NCBI RefSeq assembly: GCF_000214355.1
Contig: NC_015577.1
Span: forward strand, 2,064,453 to 2,128,452
Source: Leadbettera azotonutricia ZAS-9
Lineage (GTDB): Bacteria; Spirochaetota; Spirochaetia; Treponematales; Breznakiellaceae
Length of the DNA: 64,000 nt
Reading direction: 5' to 3'
The position numbers and the translations under genes were made by a program. This document shows positions 36,353 through 44,240 of the stretch, piece by piece (position 1 is the first letter of the stretch; each line of letters opens with the position of its first letter). Below the pieces are notes generated by a model that was not told where the DNA came from, did no database searches, and worked only from the letters and a program-made list of their open reading frames with translations.

Positions 36353-36751
36353 TTAATCGTCCAGGTAAATTTGCATTGAAACATTCAGCCAATCGTCACG
36401 ATACTCTTTCTCGTGGATGGTCCCATAAATCAATTTCCCGGCATCCATAAGCCTGGCTAAAACTTCATTTTTATTGCGGGGGACATAACCGATTTTATTA
36501 CCCTGGTCATCTTTTACTACAATGGCAAGTTTATCATGGGGGTTTTCCGGCTCCCGGTAAAAATTCAATTTTTTTCCTACTACAAGGTTCGGCTCCAATT
36601 CTTCAATGTTATCAACGTACATGGTTCCGGCGATATGAGCATCAACCAAATAAATCTGCTTGACGAAAGGTTTCCCGGCTGCTTTAAGGGTGTCTCCACT
36701 GTGAAGGATACTTATAATATTTGTTTCATCAAGTTTTATGATGTCGTTCAT
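36353..36751 (-). CDS. HIRAN domain protein
   Basis: A 132-residue protein with the HIRAN fold in residues about 28-130: VDAHIAGTMYV, GKKLNFYREPENPHDKLAIVV, and GNKIGYVPRNKNEVLARLMDAG. HIRAN domains recognise DNA ends or stalled forks and often accompany helicases in defence loci. It overlaps the J-domain-like gene by 4 bases. The next gene in its direction across the IS is the PLD-helicase, so both may once have been in one operon. Confidence 0.88.
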   Translation of the reverse strand: MNDIIKLDETNIISILHSGDTLKAAGKPFVKQIYLVDAHIAGTMYVDNIEELEPNLVVGKKLNFYREPENPHDKLAIVVKDDQGNKIGYVPRNKNEVLARLMDAGKLIYGTIHEKEYRDDWLNVSMQIYLDD

Positions 36752-37563
36752 TGGGCGCCTCCGGTTAGATCATTCAATCTTTGTTCATATTGGATATAAA
36801 TGGCATTATATTCATCAATTTTGTCTGTTAGTTCCTGTTTTTTCTGATCTACCAATTCAGGGCTTTTCAGGAAATCAAGCTGATTGTACGGGAAAGATTT
36901 TTTTATGTCTTCGATACTGGCATTGATATTGATAATCCGTTCCTGCAAAGAGGTATGCCTCTTTTTTAATTCTTCCGTAGTATTTAATTTCGAGGACTTA
37001 GGATCTGGTTTATCAACCATGAGGCTGATTGCAGAGAGGGACTCATAATCGCCTGTTTTATAGGCTTCGACTGCTTTTAAGAAAAGTTCATTTTTTGCCT
37101 TATCGGGTTCTGGTAATAAATCGGGATGCAGTTTTTTGACTATGATTCCATACAGTTTCTTTACATCTTTAGCCTTGTCTTTGTCGAGAAAACCACTTTC
37201 CTTGCGGTTAAGGGCATTTTGGAAAATATCGTATTGGGCTTTAAGTTTTTTTGTATATTCTTCATACTCGGTATCTAACTGTTTTTCTATGGTTTCGAGG
37301 ATAAATGTTTCCTGGCGGTTTATTTTTTGGCGGATTAATTCTATTTTGCGTTTTATGCGTAATATCTGGGTTTCTTTTTCGTAAAGATTATATTCCAGAG
37401 CGCCGATTTTTAGCATGTATTCCATTTCAATATTTTTGCATATCTGGTATTGTAATTCGTCTTTTTCAAAGTACAGCGCAGCCAGTTCATCTTGTAGTTG
37501 ATGAATATCAGATAGTAGATTTTGAAATTCCTCATGGAAGGCGATGGTTTGCTTCTTTGCCAT
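36748..37563 (-). CDS. coiled-coil protein with J-domain-like HPD motif
   Basis: A 271-residue protein that is mostly coiled coil (residues 10-130 and 195-265) with a compact central segment: YGIIVKKLHPDLLPEPDKAKNEL (HPD near residue 148), then FLKAVEAYKTGDYESL. The helix-HPD-helix layout is that of a J domain, which would recruit a DnaK-type chaperone. No DnaK is nearby. It lies 2 bases after the ATP-grasp gene and overlaps the HIRAN gene by 4 bases. Its role in this cluster is unknown. Confidence 0.75.
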   Translation of the reverse strand: MAKKQTIAFHEEFQNLLSDIHQLQDELAALYFEKDELQYQICKNIEMEYMLKIGALEYNLYEKETQILRIKRKIELIRQKINRQETFILETIEKQLDTEYEEYTKKLKAQYDIFQNALNRKESGFLDKDKAKDVKKLYGIIVKKLHPDLLPEPDKAKNELFLKAVEAYKTGDYESLSAISLMVDKPDPKSSKLNTTEELKKRHTSLQERIININASIEDIKKSFPYNQLDFLKSPELVDQKKQELTDKIDEYNAIYIQYEQRLNDLTGGAQ

Positions 37564-37565
37564 AA

Positions 37566-38456
37566 TTAGTTGATACCTTTATTGAATAGAGAATATACAT
37601 CCTGATAAAACTTGTTTTTATCTTCTTTCTCAGGTATACCAGCAACCTGACCATCGCCAAGTTCTATTATTATGAATTTGTCATTTTTTGTTTTGGCAAT
37701 ATCCATTGTAAAAAAGTTACTGCTAATGGAAATTGCGATTTCTTTAAATTGTTTAATATCAGGAAGCTCGGTATTGTACTCACCTTCTTCCCAGTAATTA
37801 TAGATCTCCAAAAGACTATGATTAAGAAAAAAAAGGCGATATTCTTCGGATAAAGGCATGTTGCTTTTTGAATGGACTGAAATGTTTTTAAGGTCTATAT
37901 ATTCTCTAACAACAATTCCAACATTGAGGGATGAACCACGAAGGTCGATAAATGTTTTTATGACTTCCCTTAATTTGGATGAATTAGTTGCATCTTCTAC
38001 AAAACAGGCATTTTTCCAGTAATGCTTTTCTGATTTTACATAATCCTTTATAATTACCGGGTTAGGGCCAAAAATTTTTGCTTCTTCAATTATAAAGTCA
38101 ATATCATTTTCATCTTCATGTTTTTGAAAAATAGTCTTTGGCGTGTAATTACTGATAAACTGAAGGCTGTCAGGTAAATAATGACAGTTTTCATATTCTT
38201 GGGGTTCATTTATAAGTTTATAATTCTTCTTAAAAAGCTGCGCGTATAAATCGCTATATTGCCGGGAAGTCAGCATCCATCCCCTATAGATTATCGTTTC
38301 AGGATTGTCTGTGGGTACGATTCTACTGGTGGACAAATTATCATAATCAAAGAGGAGTGTTTCAAATCCAGCGTTTTTTGCTGCAACATATTCTTCAGCA
38401 AATGCTTCATCAGGTTTGTAGGGGTATAATGCGCTTTGACTGAAAATTATTTTCAT
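37566..38456 (-). CDS. ATP-grasp protein (DUF4343-like)
   Basis: A 296-residue protein with an ATP-grasp layout. The N-terminal pre-ATP-grasp part (MKIIFSQSALYPYKPDEAF) is followed by PVIIKDYVKSEKHYWKNACFV (Lys binding site, about 134-154) and VGIVVREYIDLKNI. The final metal-binding strand is FIIIELGDGQVAGIPE. ATP-grasp enzymes join a carboxylate to an amine or thiol by way of acyl phosphate. The substrate cannot be told. It is the first gene of the ATP-grasp, J-like, HIRAN set, and has its own upstream gap of 88 bases. Confidence 0.82.
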   Translation of the reverse strand: MKIIFSQSALYPYKPDEAFAEEYVAAKNAGFETLLFDYDNLSTSRIVPTDNPETIIYRGWMLTSRQYSDLYAQLFKKNYKLINEPQEYENCHYLPDSLQFISNYTPKTIFQKHEDENDIDFIIEEAKIFGPNPVIIKDYVKSEKHYWKNACFVEDATNSSKLREVIKTFIDLRGSSLNVGIVVREYIDLKNISVHSKSNMPLSEEYRLFFLNHSLLEIYNYWEEGEYNTELPDIKQFKEIAISISSNFFTMDIAKTKNDKFIIIELGDGQVAGIPEKEDKNKFYQDVYSLFNKGIN

Positions 38457-38544
38457 AATCCGGCGAAGTCCTTTTGGGGTTGGAATATGAGAAAAGTATA
38501 GACAATTTTGGTCAAAATAGACAATAGAGGAAAAGCTTATTATC

Positions 38545-38727
38545 TCAGGGTTTTTCCTTCTGGCTTTTCGTTACCGTATAGGTAATGTCCACTATCCGGC
38601 CATCGTGAAACCGTAATGAAACTGCCGCAGTACCGTAACGCAAGCCGGATGTATTCTCCGCAAGCCGGGCAACGATGGTAGCCAGGTGGTACCGGGCAGG
38701 AGATTCCCGTTCCTTCGGGTCACTCAT
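38545..38727 (-). CDS. small DUF2292-like element protein
   Basis: About 60 residues. The start at 38727 (ATG after AGAGGTG) overlaps the Cys-rich gene by 8 bases. The C-terminal part, LRYGTAAVSLRFHDGRIVDITYTV, is the beta-strand pair with the G-x-V-x-h-x-F-x-D-G-R-h-V pattern seen in DUF2292 proteins. Function unknown. A related, frameshifted gene is present in element 2 at 52208-52421. Confidence 0.7.
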   Translation of the reverse strand: MSDPKERESPARYHLATIVARLAENTSGLRYGTAAVSLRFHDGRIVDITYTVTKSQKEKP

Positions 38728-39124
38728 AATCACCTCTGCTTTTTCGTTTTGGAAAGGCCAATTCCCCTTGTCCTACCGGAATCCTCCGCCGAGAAGCGGA
38801 GCTTCGAAGGTTCCCCTCCGGATATACTATTTTCGTGTCCGGTGTTGCACCGGATTGCATAGAAGGGGCTTTTTGGGGTGAATTCAAGGGGAAAAACAGT
38901 ACCCCCATAACTGTCGCCCGATATTGATAAATGGCACAATCCGGGGAAGAACAGAGTCGGACAGAATGACCGTTCATACACCAGGCGCAATACTTCCGGA
39001 TCGCTCCGTTTCTATCCGCACCCCGTTTGGGCTTCATCAGCCCATGGAGGGGGCAGCGGGTATCCGTACACTTGGTCTCGGTGCAGTCCAGACACCGGGC
39101 TTTTATGGCTTGCTTGGCTGTCAT
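38720..39124 (-). CDS. Cys-rich, probably zinc-binding element protein
   Basis: A 134-residue protein from the ATG at 39124 (MTAKQAIKARCLDC), just 1 base after the excisionase-like gene. The Cys pattern C-x2-C-x5-C-x4-C (residues 11-25) and CAWC, then LCSSPDCAIYQYR, suggests two zinc sites. Small proteins with this layout (KQAIKAxCLDC ... CSSPDCxIYxYR) are common in prophages and integrated elements and have no assigned role. Two decayed copies lie at 21882 and 23452, showing that the gene family has been reshuffled inside this element. Confidence 0.75.
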   Translation of the reverse strand: MTAKQAIKARCLDCTETKCTDTRCPLHGLMKPKRGADRNGAIRKYCAWCMNGHSVRLCSSPDCAIYQYRATVMGVLFFPLNSPQKAPSMQSGATPDTKIVYPEGNLRSSASRRRIPVGQGELAFPKRKSRGDYE

Positions 39125-39125
39125 A

Positions 39126-39323
39126 TTACTGCCGCCTTTCCGTACTTGGGGCGGTATGCGCATCAAGCCATGCATCCAATACGGCCTTCTTGAAAAGTAC
39201 CCGGCGCCGTATCTGTGTCCGGGGAATATCAAGGCGGTCAAGCGTGGTTTTGCAAACACGCAGGTAAGCCGCTGCTTCCGTGCGGCTTAGGACATCGGAA
39301 ATTGTGTCTTTAGTAACTGTCAT
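39126..39323 (-). CDS. excisionase-like helix-turn-helix protein (element 1)
   Basis: A 65-residue protein with a MerR/excisionase-type helix-turn-helix (SRTEAAAYLRVCKTTLDRLD) and a beta-wing ending in VLFKKAVLDAWLDAH. Such proteins act as recombination directionality factors or as regulators in elements with tyrosine integrases. It is the closest gene on the non-IS side to the integrase genes and overlaps no other gene. Confidence 0.8.
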   Translation of the reverse strand: MTVTKDTISDVLSRTEAAAYLRVCKTTLDRLDIPRTQIRRRVLFKKAVLDAWLDAHTAPSTERRQ

Positions 39324-39436
39324 ATTCTATCCTCCCATAAGCTGTTCCGTGAATTTCATTTGTTCACGGTATGCTTGAAGGATACGTAATAATTCACACT
39401 ATGGGTTAGGACAAGAAAAAACAGATATACACATAT

Positions 39437-40682
39437 GGGAACCTCTAAAAACCACTTATTAAATATCCTGACATAGCTTATTAAATAATTTTTTTTGGAA
39501 TTGATAAGAAAAAAACGAAAAATTGATATAATTGGGCTTATTTATTGCCTCATTCATTCGCTCTTGCCCACAATCGTGTGTCGTGGACAGACTCCCCTTA
39601 TGCATATGCCCGCTTTCCCCTCATAAGAAATATATACCGCCAGAAATTATAGGTCAAATTCATAAGCGCTATATTAGCGTGTGCCCGTGCCATCCCTATA
39701 CTCCGGACCACTATCCCTCTCATCGTATTCGTCATCGTGGCAAATACATGCTCAACCCGCGCCCGTATTTTCGATTTCCGCGTGTTGTTCGCTTTTTGTG
39801 TCTTTGTTAACGGCCGGTTCCGGTATCCTTTCTCATGTATCCGATTTTTTGCCTTCCTGGGTATGCATTTCTGTATCTCTTCCCCAACATAGGCACTATC
39901 CGCATACAAAATGTTATCTTTCTCATCCACCAATTTTGATAATTCCTGACTGTCATGTACTGCTGCACTGGTCGTACTGAACTTCGTTATCAGTTTGCTT
40001 TCCGCGTCTATTTTTACATGGTCTTTATATCCGTAATGCCGTTCCTTGTTTTTGGTCGCCCACCGGGCATCAATGTCCTTTTGTGACTTTTTATGCTTTT
40101 TCTTTTTTCCTTCCCATTCTTCAGGCACCTTGCCTTCCTTTATCTTCTGGTTTTCCGCCTTGCTGTTCCGCTGCCGCGGCGCATCCACAAAGGTCGCGTC
40201 CACTATGCTTCCGCTGTAGCTTATTATTTCCTGCTCCTCAAGCTGCCTGACAAATCGGTAAAATATCGTATCCAATATGTTTGCCTTTACCAGTTCTTCC
40301 CGAAAATGCCATATCGTTTTCGCGTCGGGAACGGTATCGCACAGAGCCAATCCCAGAAACCGTTGAAAACTCAACCTGTCTTTTATTTGGTATTCGGCCT
40401 GATCGTCACTTACATTGTACAGTTTTTGCAATATCAGTATTTTAAACATCATTACGTAATCAAAGGGCGGTCTGCCTCCCGGCCCCTGCGCCTCTTTTTT
40501 CAACGTTTTATTTAATATCCCCCGAAAATTATCCCATTTAATGTATTTGTTTAATTTTTCCAGGGGATCGCCGAGCGCGCTTAATTCTTTAAGCCTATCA
40601 TTTTCATCAAAAAATCCATGCTGTTTCATGAATTTATTTTATCACAGTTCAGCTTGTTTTTAAAGAGTTTTTAGAGATGCCC
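39437..40682. mobile_element. IS5-family insertion sequence
   Basis: Ends read GGGAACCTCTAAAAAC from the left (39437) and GGGCATCTCTAAAAAC from the right (complement of 40667-40682), flanked by ATAT on both sides as a likely target duplication. One full-length transposase gene is inside. It separates the small excisionase-like cluster from the hypothetical gene next to the integrase. Confidence 0.85.
39598..40629 (-). CDS. IS5-family transposase
   Basis: A 343-residue transposase: the N-terminal FDYVMMFKILILQKLYNVSDDQ and SFQRFLGLALCDTVPDAKTIWHFRE blocks, SIVDATFVDAP (first Asp), LYADSAYVGEEI (second Asp), RARVEHVFATMTNTM (Glu), as expected for a DDE enzyme of IS5 type. The gene has no interruption and should be active. 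Confidence 0.93.
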   Translation of the reverse strand: MKQHGFFDENDRLKELSALGDPLEKLNKYIKWDNFRGILNKTLKKEAQGPGGRPPFDYVMMFKILILQKLYNVSDDQAEYQIKDRLSFQRFLGLALCDTVPDAKTIWHFREELVKANILDTIFYRFVRQLEEQEIISYSGSIVDATFVDAPRQRNSKAENQKIKEGKVPEEWEGKKKKHKKSQKDIDARWATKNKERHYGYKDHVKIDAESKLITKFSTTSAAVHDSQELSKLVDEKDNILYADSAYVGEEIQKCIPRKAKNRIHEKGYRNRPLTKTQKANNTRKSKIRARVEHVFATMTNTMRGIVVRSIGMARAHANIALMNLTYNFWRYIFLMRGKRAYA

Positions 40683-40758
40683 ATATATAACAAAAGAGCA
40701 TTTACCGGGTTGTTTTATTGTTACCGGATGTGTTTTTACTGTTTTTTTTGTCCACAAT

Positions 40759-41247
40759 TCAGGAAAGGATTTCTTTTATTTTGTGCAGGATTTCCCGGAT
40801 TTTTTCGGGTTCCCCGCCCTCAACTTCCCCAATAAGTTTTTTTATGGTGTTGAAGGCAGACCTTTCTTTCTTTTCCTGGTCGATTCTAGCCCGCTGCTGT
40901 TGTACTGCCGCCTTGATTTTCATAAAGTCTTTTGACTCTGGCGGCTTAAGGGGGTTCGCATTGTTATCGGCTAACTTCCGAAGAGTTCCGCGCTTTATCC
41001 TGAACGTGGTTTCTATTGGTTCCCAGAATCCACCGGGAACATACTCTACATTACTACCAATCCATTTGAAGTATTCGGCGAGGCTCGTTTTGCTCTTAAC
41101 CCATTCGTATTGGTCAAAGGCGTCATGTTTAACCACACCCTCCTCAATGAGTATGCCAATATCAGCGCGGAACTGGGGGAAGCTTATAAAGCAACGGGTG
41201 ATATCCTCCATTTCTTTTTCGTCGTCCCCGTTGCCGAATATCCACAT
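40759..41247 (-). CDS. hypothetical protein next to the integrase
   Basis: A 162-residue protein with a strong AGGGGG ribosome site, 11 bases after the integrase stop and so probably in its operon. The first half (CFISFPQFRADIGILIEEGVV, SLAEYFKWIGSN) looks globular; the last 60 residues are a basic, charged helix. No family recognised. Similar small proteins next to integrases often help recombination or regulation, but this is only position. Confidence 0.6.
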   Translation of the reverse strand: MWIFGNGDDEKEMEDITRCFISFPQFRADIGILIEEGVVKHDAFDQYEWVKSKTSLAEYFKWIGSNVEYVPGGFWEPIETTFRIKRGTLRKLADNNANPLKPPESKDFMKIKAAVQQQRARIDQEKKERSAFNTIKKLIGEVEGGEPEKIREILHKIKEILS

Positions 41248-41258
41248 TTTGGTTCCCC

Positions 41259-42572
41259 CTAAACCGCTCTGGCCTCTAAAGGCAGAATATCCCCGAACGC
41301 CTCCACCTGCGCCTGTTGCATCTTTTGGCGGTCACCGTCAAGAACATGATCAGAATAATGATCCAGCATGACTAAAGATTTATGGCCGGTTTGTTTTTGC
41401 AGCAGTTTTTCATCAATACGGGGCCTCTTGTATGCCGTGAAAAAATGCCTCCAAGCGTGGAAAGTATAGACCTTCGCGGTTTCCATGGACATACCGGTCT
41501 GAACAAGGGCGTCCCGGAGGTCATCAAGCAGGAGCCGCTCTTCAAGGGGCTTGTCCGCTTTCAGGGCTGCCCAGAATATAAATGAATCCATGTTACAGCC
41601 ATGCGGGTTTTGCGCGGCCAGATTCATCATGTCCCTGATGATGCCGGGGAAAGGCAGCTCCACCCGCCGGGGTTCATTGTTCTTGGTTTCCTTAAGCCCT
41701 TCGAGGCGGTTGAAGGAATGGCGGATATAGAGGCAGTCCTGCCCCATGTCCTGAACCCGCAAGGCTTTTATTTCCCCGGAGCGCAGTCCCGTGACTGCCG
41801 CAAGCAGATTCCCCAGCCGGGTACGTTCATCCTTCCATGATGCGCGGAATACTGCCGCCGCCTGTTCGGGGCTGAGGATCTGCCGTTCCTTCGTCTTCCC
41901 GGAAAACCAGATAATCCCTGCGGATACATCCTTTTCTATCATTTCCCGGTTGAACGCCCATTTCAGGGCGATGGTACCGGCCCGGATAACCATGTTTTTC
42001 CAGGGGGCCGATGTTTCCTGACTCCCTATGGAATCGATAAAGGCGTTCAAGTCCTGCCGGGTTATCTCCCCCAAAAGGCGGCCAGAAAAATAGGGCTTCC
42101 AGCATCGTTCCACTGCCCGGGCCATTTGGCGGCAGTGGGTTTCGTGGAGGCTGTGTTTTTTGCGAAGTTTTTCTTGGACATAGGGGCTGCGCTTCCAGTC
42201 CCAGAACTCGGTGAGGAATTCAATCAGATCCCGGGCCTTGTCTGTGCCGGTCAGGATATACCCCTTCAAAAAGCCCATGCGTTTAAGCTCTTTCAGGATG
42301 GTTTCGGCTTCCCGCTCGGTGGATATGCCATGAACCAGGCTTTTCAGGGAAAGCTGCTTGACCTGGACCTTTTCCTGCTTTTGGGGGATGCCCTCTTGAA
42401 GCCACTGGAAAGCCACTTTGAAGGCTTCCGCCTCCGTGGCTTTTTTGGTTGAGACAGGCGGCATAAATTTTCCGGTTTCGTCTTTGAAAGCCACTGAATA
42501 ACAGGGCCGGTTAGCCCTTTTGAAAATGGAGAACGGATAATTGTTCACGTTCACACCCTCCGGAAACGGCAT
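41259..42572 (-). CDS. tyrosine recombinase (integrase) of element 1
   Basis: About 437 residues from the ATG at 42572 (MPFPEGVNVNNYPF). I prefer this start over 42674 because the paired arm repeats lie just upstream of it, as in element 2. The N-terminal SAM-like DNA-binding part is at about residues 155-230 (YFSGRLLGEITRQDLNAFID). The catalytic residues are Arg in TGLRSGEIKALR, HxxR in HAWRHFF, then His in QTGHKS and Tyr in MLDHYSDH. It catalyses integration and excision at the tRNA-Tyr anticodon-loop region. Same overall layout as the element 2 integrase, with low sequence identity. Confidence 0.92.
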   Translation of the reverse strand: MPFPEGVNVNNYPFSIFKRANRPCYSVAFKDETGKFMPPVSTKKATEAEAFKVAFQWLQEGIPQKQEKVQVKQLSLKSLVHGISTEREAETILKELKRMGFLKGYILTGTDKARDLIEFLTEFWDWKRSPYVQEKLRKKHSLHETHCRQMARAVERCWKPYFSGRLLGEITRQDLNAFIDSIGSQETSAPWKNMVIRAGTIALKWAFNREMIEKDVSAGIIWFSGKTKERQILSPEQAAAVFRASWKDERTRLGNLLAAVTGLRSGEIKALRVQDMGQDCLYIRHSFNRLEGLKETKNNEPRRVELPFPGIIRDMMNLAAQNPHGCNMDSFIFWAALKADKPLEERLLLDDLRDALVQTGMSMETAKVYTFHAWRHFFTAYKRPRIDEKLLQKQTGHKSLVMLDHYSDHVLDGDRQKMQQAQVEAFGDILPLEARAV

Positions 42573-42582
42573 TGAGAACGGC

Positions 42583-42612
42583 TTTTTGTGTCGTTCTATG
42601 TGTCGTTTTTTT
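42583..42612. promoter_or_regulatory. paired GTGTCG repeats, candidate integrase arm site (element 1, right end)
   Basis: GTGTCG at 42588 and 42600, 12 bases apart in the same orientation as at 20421 and 20433, again with flanking T-runs. It lies immediately upstream of the integrase start, which may let the integrase repress itself. Confidence 0.6.
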
Positions 42613-42687
42613 CCGTATAGGATAATGAACGCCCTCTGTAAGGGTAGTTCAATTTGTAATTCCTTGCAACGCAAGGAATTAACTCAC

Positions 42688-42739
42688 TTTGGGGAGTGGA
42701 GGATTCGAACCTTCGAAGGCTGAGCCAACAGATTTACAG
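42688..42739. repeat. attachment-site repeat (tRNA-Tyr 3' half), middle copy
   Basis: Matches the copies at 20231 and 55050 except for C in place of T in GATTCGAAC, which alters the T-loop. The block just left of it, ATTCCTTGCAACGCAAGGAAT, is a near-perfect inverted repeat. It marks the junction of elements 1 and 2. Confidence 0.93.
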
Positions 42740-42885
42740 GCTCGACCAGACTACCTCATAATGCTATATAGAGCCTTATTATGTCCTCTCAGGCTTATTT
42801 TACCCTCAAAAATAAAAGGATTTCAAGTGTTTTATGGGACTTTATGGTACTTTCTCTGGTCCTATGGAGCTATATGATGTCAAAA

Positions 42886-42905
42886 TTTTGGCATGGTTTT
42901 GGCAT
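42886..42905. promoter_or_regulatory. paired TTTTGGCAT repeats, candidate arm site (element 2, left end)
   Basis: TTTTGGCAT at 42886 and again at 42897, 11 bases apart. The opposite end has TTTTGGCACC at 54949 and 54960 with the same spacing and orientation. Confidence 0.6.
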
Positions 42906-43034
42906 AGCTTTTCAGATTTTTACCCTCGTGAATAACCTAATTTATTATTTTGTAATATCAATGAAAATACATAATCAAAATTTCAGCCGTTTTCAATTTC
43001 TGTCTTTTTTGATAAAATTATATTTGGAGAAGTA

Positions 43035-43520
43035 ATGGACATACAAAAAATTTACCTTGAAACTACCATGTTCAGTTTTTATCACGAGGAGCGGACTAAG
43101 CAAGGTTATATCAGTTTGAAGGAAGATACCCGAAAAGTATTTGACCTTATAAAAACAGGCAAATATGAAGCGTATACATCAACTGTAACAACTGATGAAA
43201 TAATTAAGGAAACTAACCTTGAAAAAAGGGGGAAAATGGCTTCTCTCATTACTGAATTTGGCGTTAAAATCCTTGTAGAATCCGTTGAGGCCAAGCGTCT
43301 TGCAGAGCTTTATCTGCGGGAAAAGGTTGTTCCTGAATCCGAACCGATTGATGCGGCGCATATTGCAATAACAACCGCCAATGGCATAGACTTTATAGTG
43401 AGCCTGAATTTTGAGCATATAGTCCGGCCTTGGACGATTGAGCGGGTTCGCCGGATAAATTTGCAGCATGGATACAAGCCCATTGGAATCTATAAACCTG
43501 CGGAGGTTTTGGTATTATGA
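43035..43520 (+). CDS. PIN-domain toxin (VapC-like)
   Basis: A 161-residue protein with a PIN fold: KIYLETTMFSFY near the start (the usual first Asp is replaced by Glu here), STVTTDEIIKETN with an acidic residue on the second helix, and DAAHIAITTANGIDFIVSLNFEHI with the conserved Asp and Asn. PIN toxins are magnesium-dependent RNases. The order is unusual because the toxin gene comes first and its partner second, with a 4-base ATGA overlap. A short version of the partner without the toxin exists at 19486. Confidence 0.82.
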   Translation: MDIQKIYLETTMFSFYHEERTKQGYISLKEDTRKVFDLIKTGKYEAYTSTVTTDEIIKETNLEKRGKMASLITEFGVKILVESVEAKRLAELYLREKVVPESEPIDAAHIAITTANGIDFIVSLNFEHIVRPWTIERVRRINLQHGYKPIGIYKPAEVLVL

Positions 43521-43777
43521 AAACTATCGAAGAATATATGAATGATCCTGATATTCAAGCCATGCCCGAATATTTGCGGGAAATTCATGCGGCCCGCCGT
43601 CTGATTCAGGATGAGACTGTCGGAATGTCAGCCGAAGAAGAAGCGGAATACCATCGGAAAAAGACAGATGAACTCTTTGTCAGTTTGGGACTTCCCCAAC
43701 CCCAATATGTTGATTTTTCCGGTCAAGGCCACTTGGAACCTCACGAGACTACCTTATCAGCCGGAAAGCCAGCATAG
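43517..43777 (+). CDS. putative antitoxin partner of the PIN toxin
   Basis: An 86-residue acidic helical protein (MKTIEEYMNDPDIQAMPEYL, VGMSAEEEAEYHRKKTDELF). It starts within the stop of the PIN gene, so its synthesis is coupled. Its pairing with PIN marks it as a likely antitoxin; a DNA-binding domain is not obvious. The orphan at 19486 differs at a few positions and has a different tail. Confidence 0.65.
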   Translation: MKTIEEYMNDPDIQAMPEYLREIHAARRLIQDETVGMSAEEEAEYHRKKTDELFVSLGLPQPQYVDFSGQGHLEPHETTLSAGKPA

Positions 43778-43888
43778 TAGTACAAAGCCTCATGATCAAA
43801 GCCTGCCGGATTTATCCGAGCGGGCCACAGGGGTTTGGGGGTGTATGCCCCCATTCGGCGGTAAGGTTTTAGGCGTACCGCAAAAAAG

Positions 43889-44101
43889 TCATTTACCGCC
43901 ATCAGGAATATACTCAATAATTTCCCCAGGCTGGCAGTTTAAGGCAGAGCATAGGCGTTCCAATATTTTGCCATCAACAGGTTGATTTTTTGACATCTTT
44001 GCCAAGGTCATTGTGCTTATATCAGCAATAGTATACAAGTCAGTTTTCTTCATACCTTTTTGAGCAAGTTGAACCCATAAAGGTCTGTAACTTATTCCCA
44101 T
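43889..44101 (-). CDS. small XRE-type repressor (HTH_26)
   Basis: A 70-residue Cro/CI-like regulator: KKTDLYTIADISTMTLAKMSKN is the helix-turn-helix and ILERLCSALNCQPGEIIEYI closes the fold. It is divergent from the GIY-YIG gene, with a shared intergenic region that holds a promoter and a palindrome. It probably represses that gene or its own. Confidence 0.85.
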   Translation of the reverse strand: MGISYRPLWVQLAQKGMKKTDLYTIADISTMTLAKMSKNQPVDGKILERLCSALNCQPGEIIEYIPDGGK

Positions 44102-44179
44102 ATCATTTTCCTATCTTGAAGATTATATATATTTTATCAGTTTTTTCAAATAATTTCTATAAAAATACAAATATTTCTC

Positions 44180-44215
44180 TTGACAATTATATGCAATTAC
44201 ATATATTATATATGT
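44180..44215 (+). promoter_or_regulatory. promoter with overlapping palindromic operator for the GIY-YIG gene
   Basis: TTGACA at 44180 and TATTAT at 44204, with an 18-base spacer, fit a sigma-70-type promoter. ACATATA-TTA-TATATGT (44199-44215) is a palindrome covering the -10 element, a natural site for the divergent XRE-type repressor. An AAGGAG ribosome site precedes the ATG at 44241. Confidence 0.6.
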
Positions 44216-44240
44216 TATAGCTGATATTAAGGAGTATAAT

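Larger units (their letters stand above)
20231..42739. mobile_element. integrated element 1 (defence-rich, tRNA-Tyr site)
   Basis: A 22.5-kb element bounded by tRNA-Tyr 3'-half repeats at 20231 and 42688. Its integrase (41259-42572) lies next to the right repeat, and matching paired GTGTCG repeats lie just inside both ends. Cargo includes TA-like genes, an AlbA/HEPN/MNT operon, a large restriction-like cluster, and small phage-like genes near the integrase (excisionase-like, Cys-rich, DUF2292-like). I see no relaxase or replication gene, so it may depend on other elements for transfer. Confidence 0.88.
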
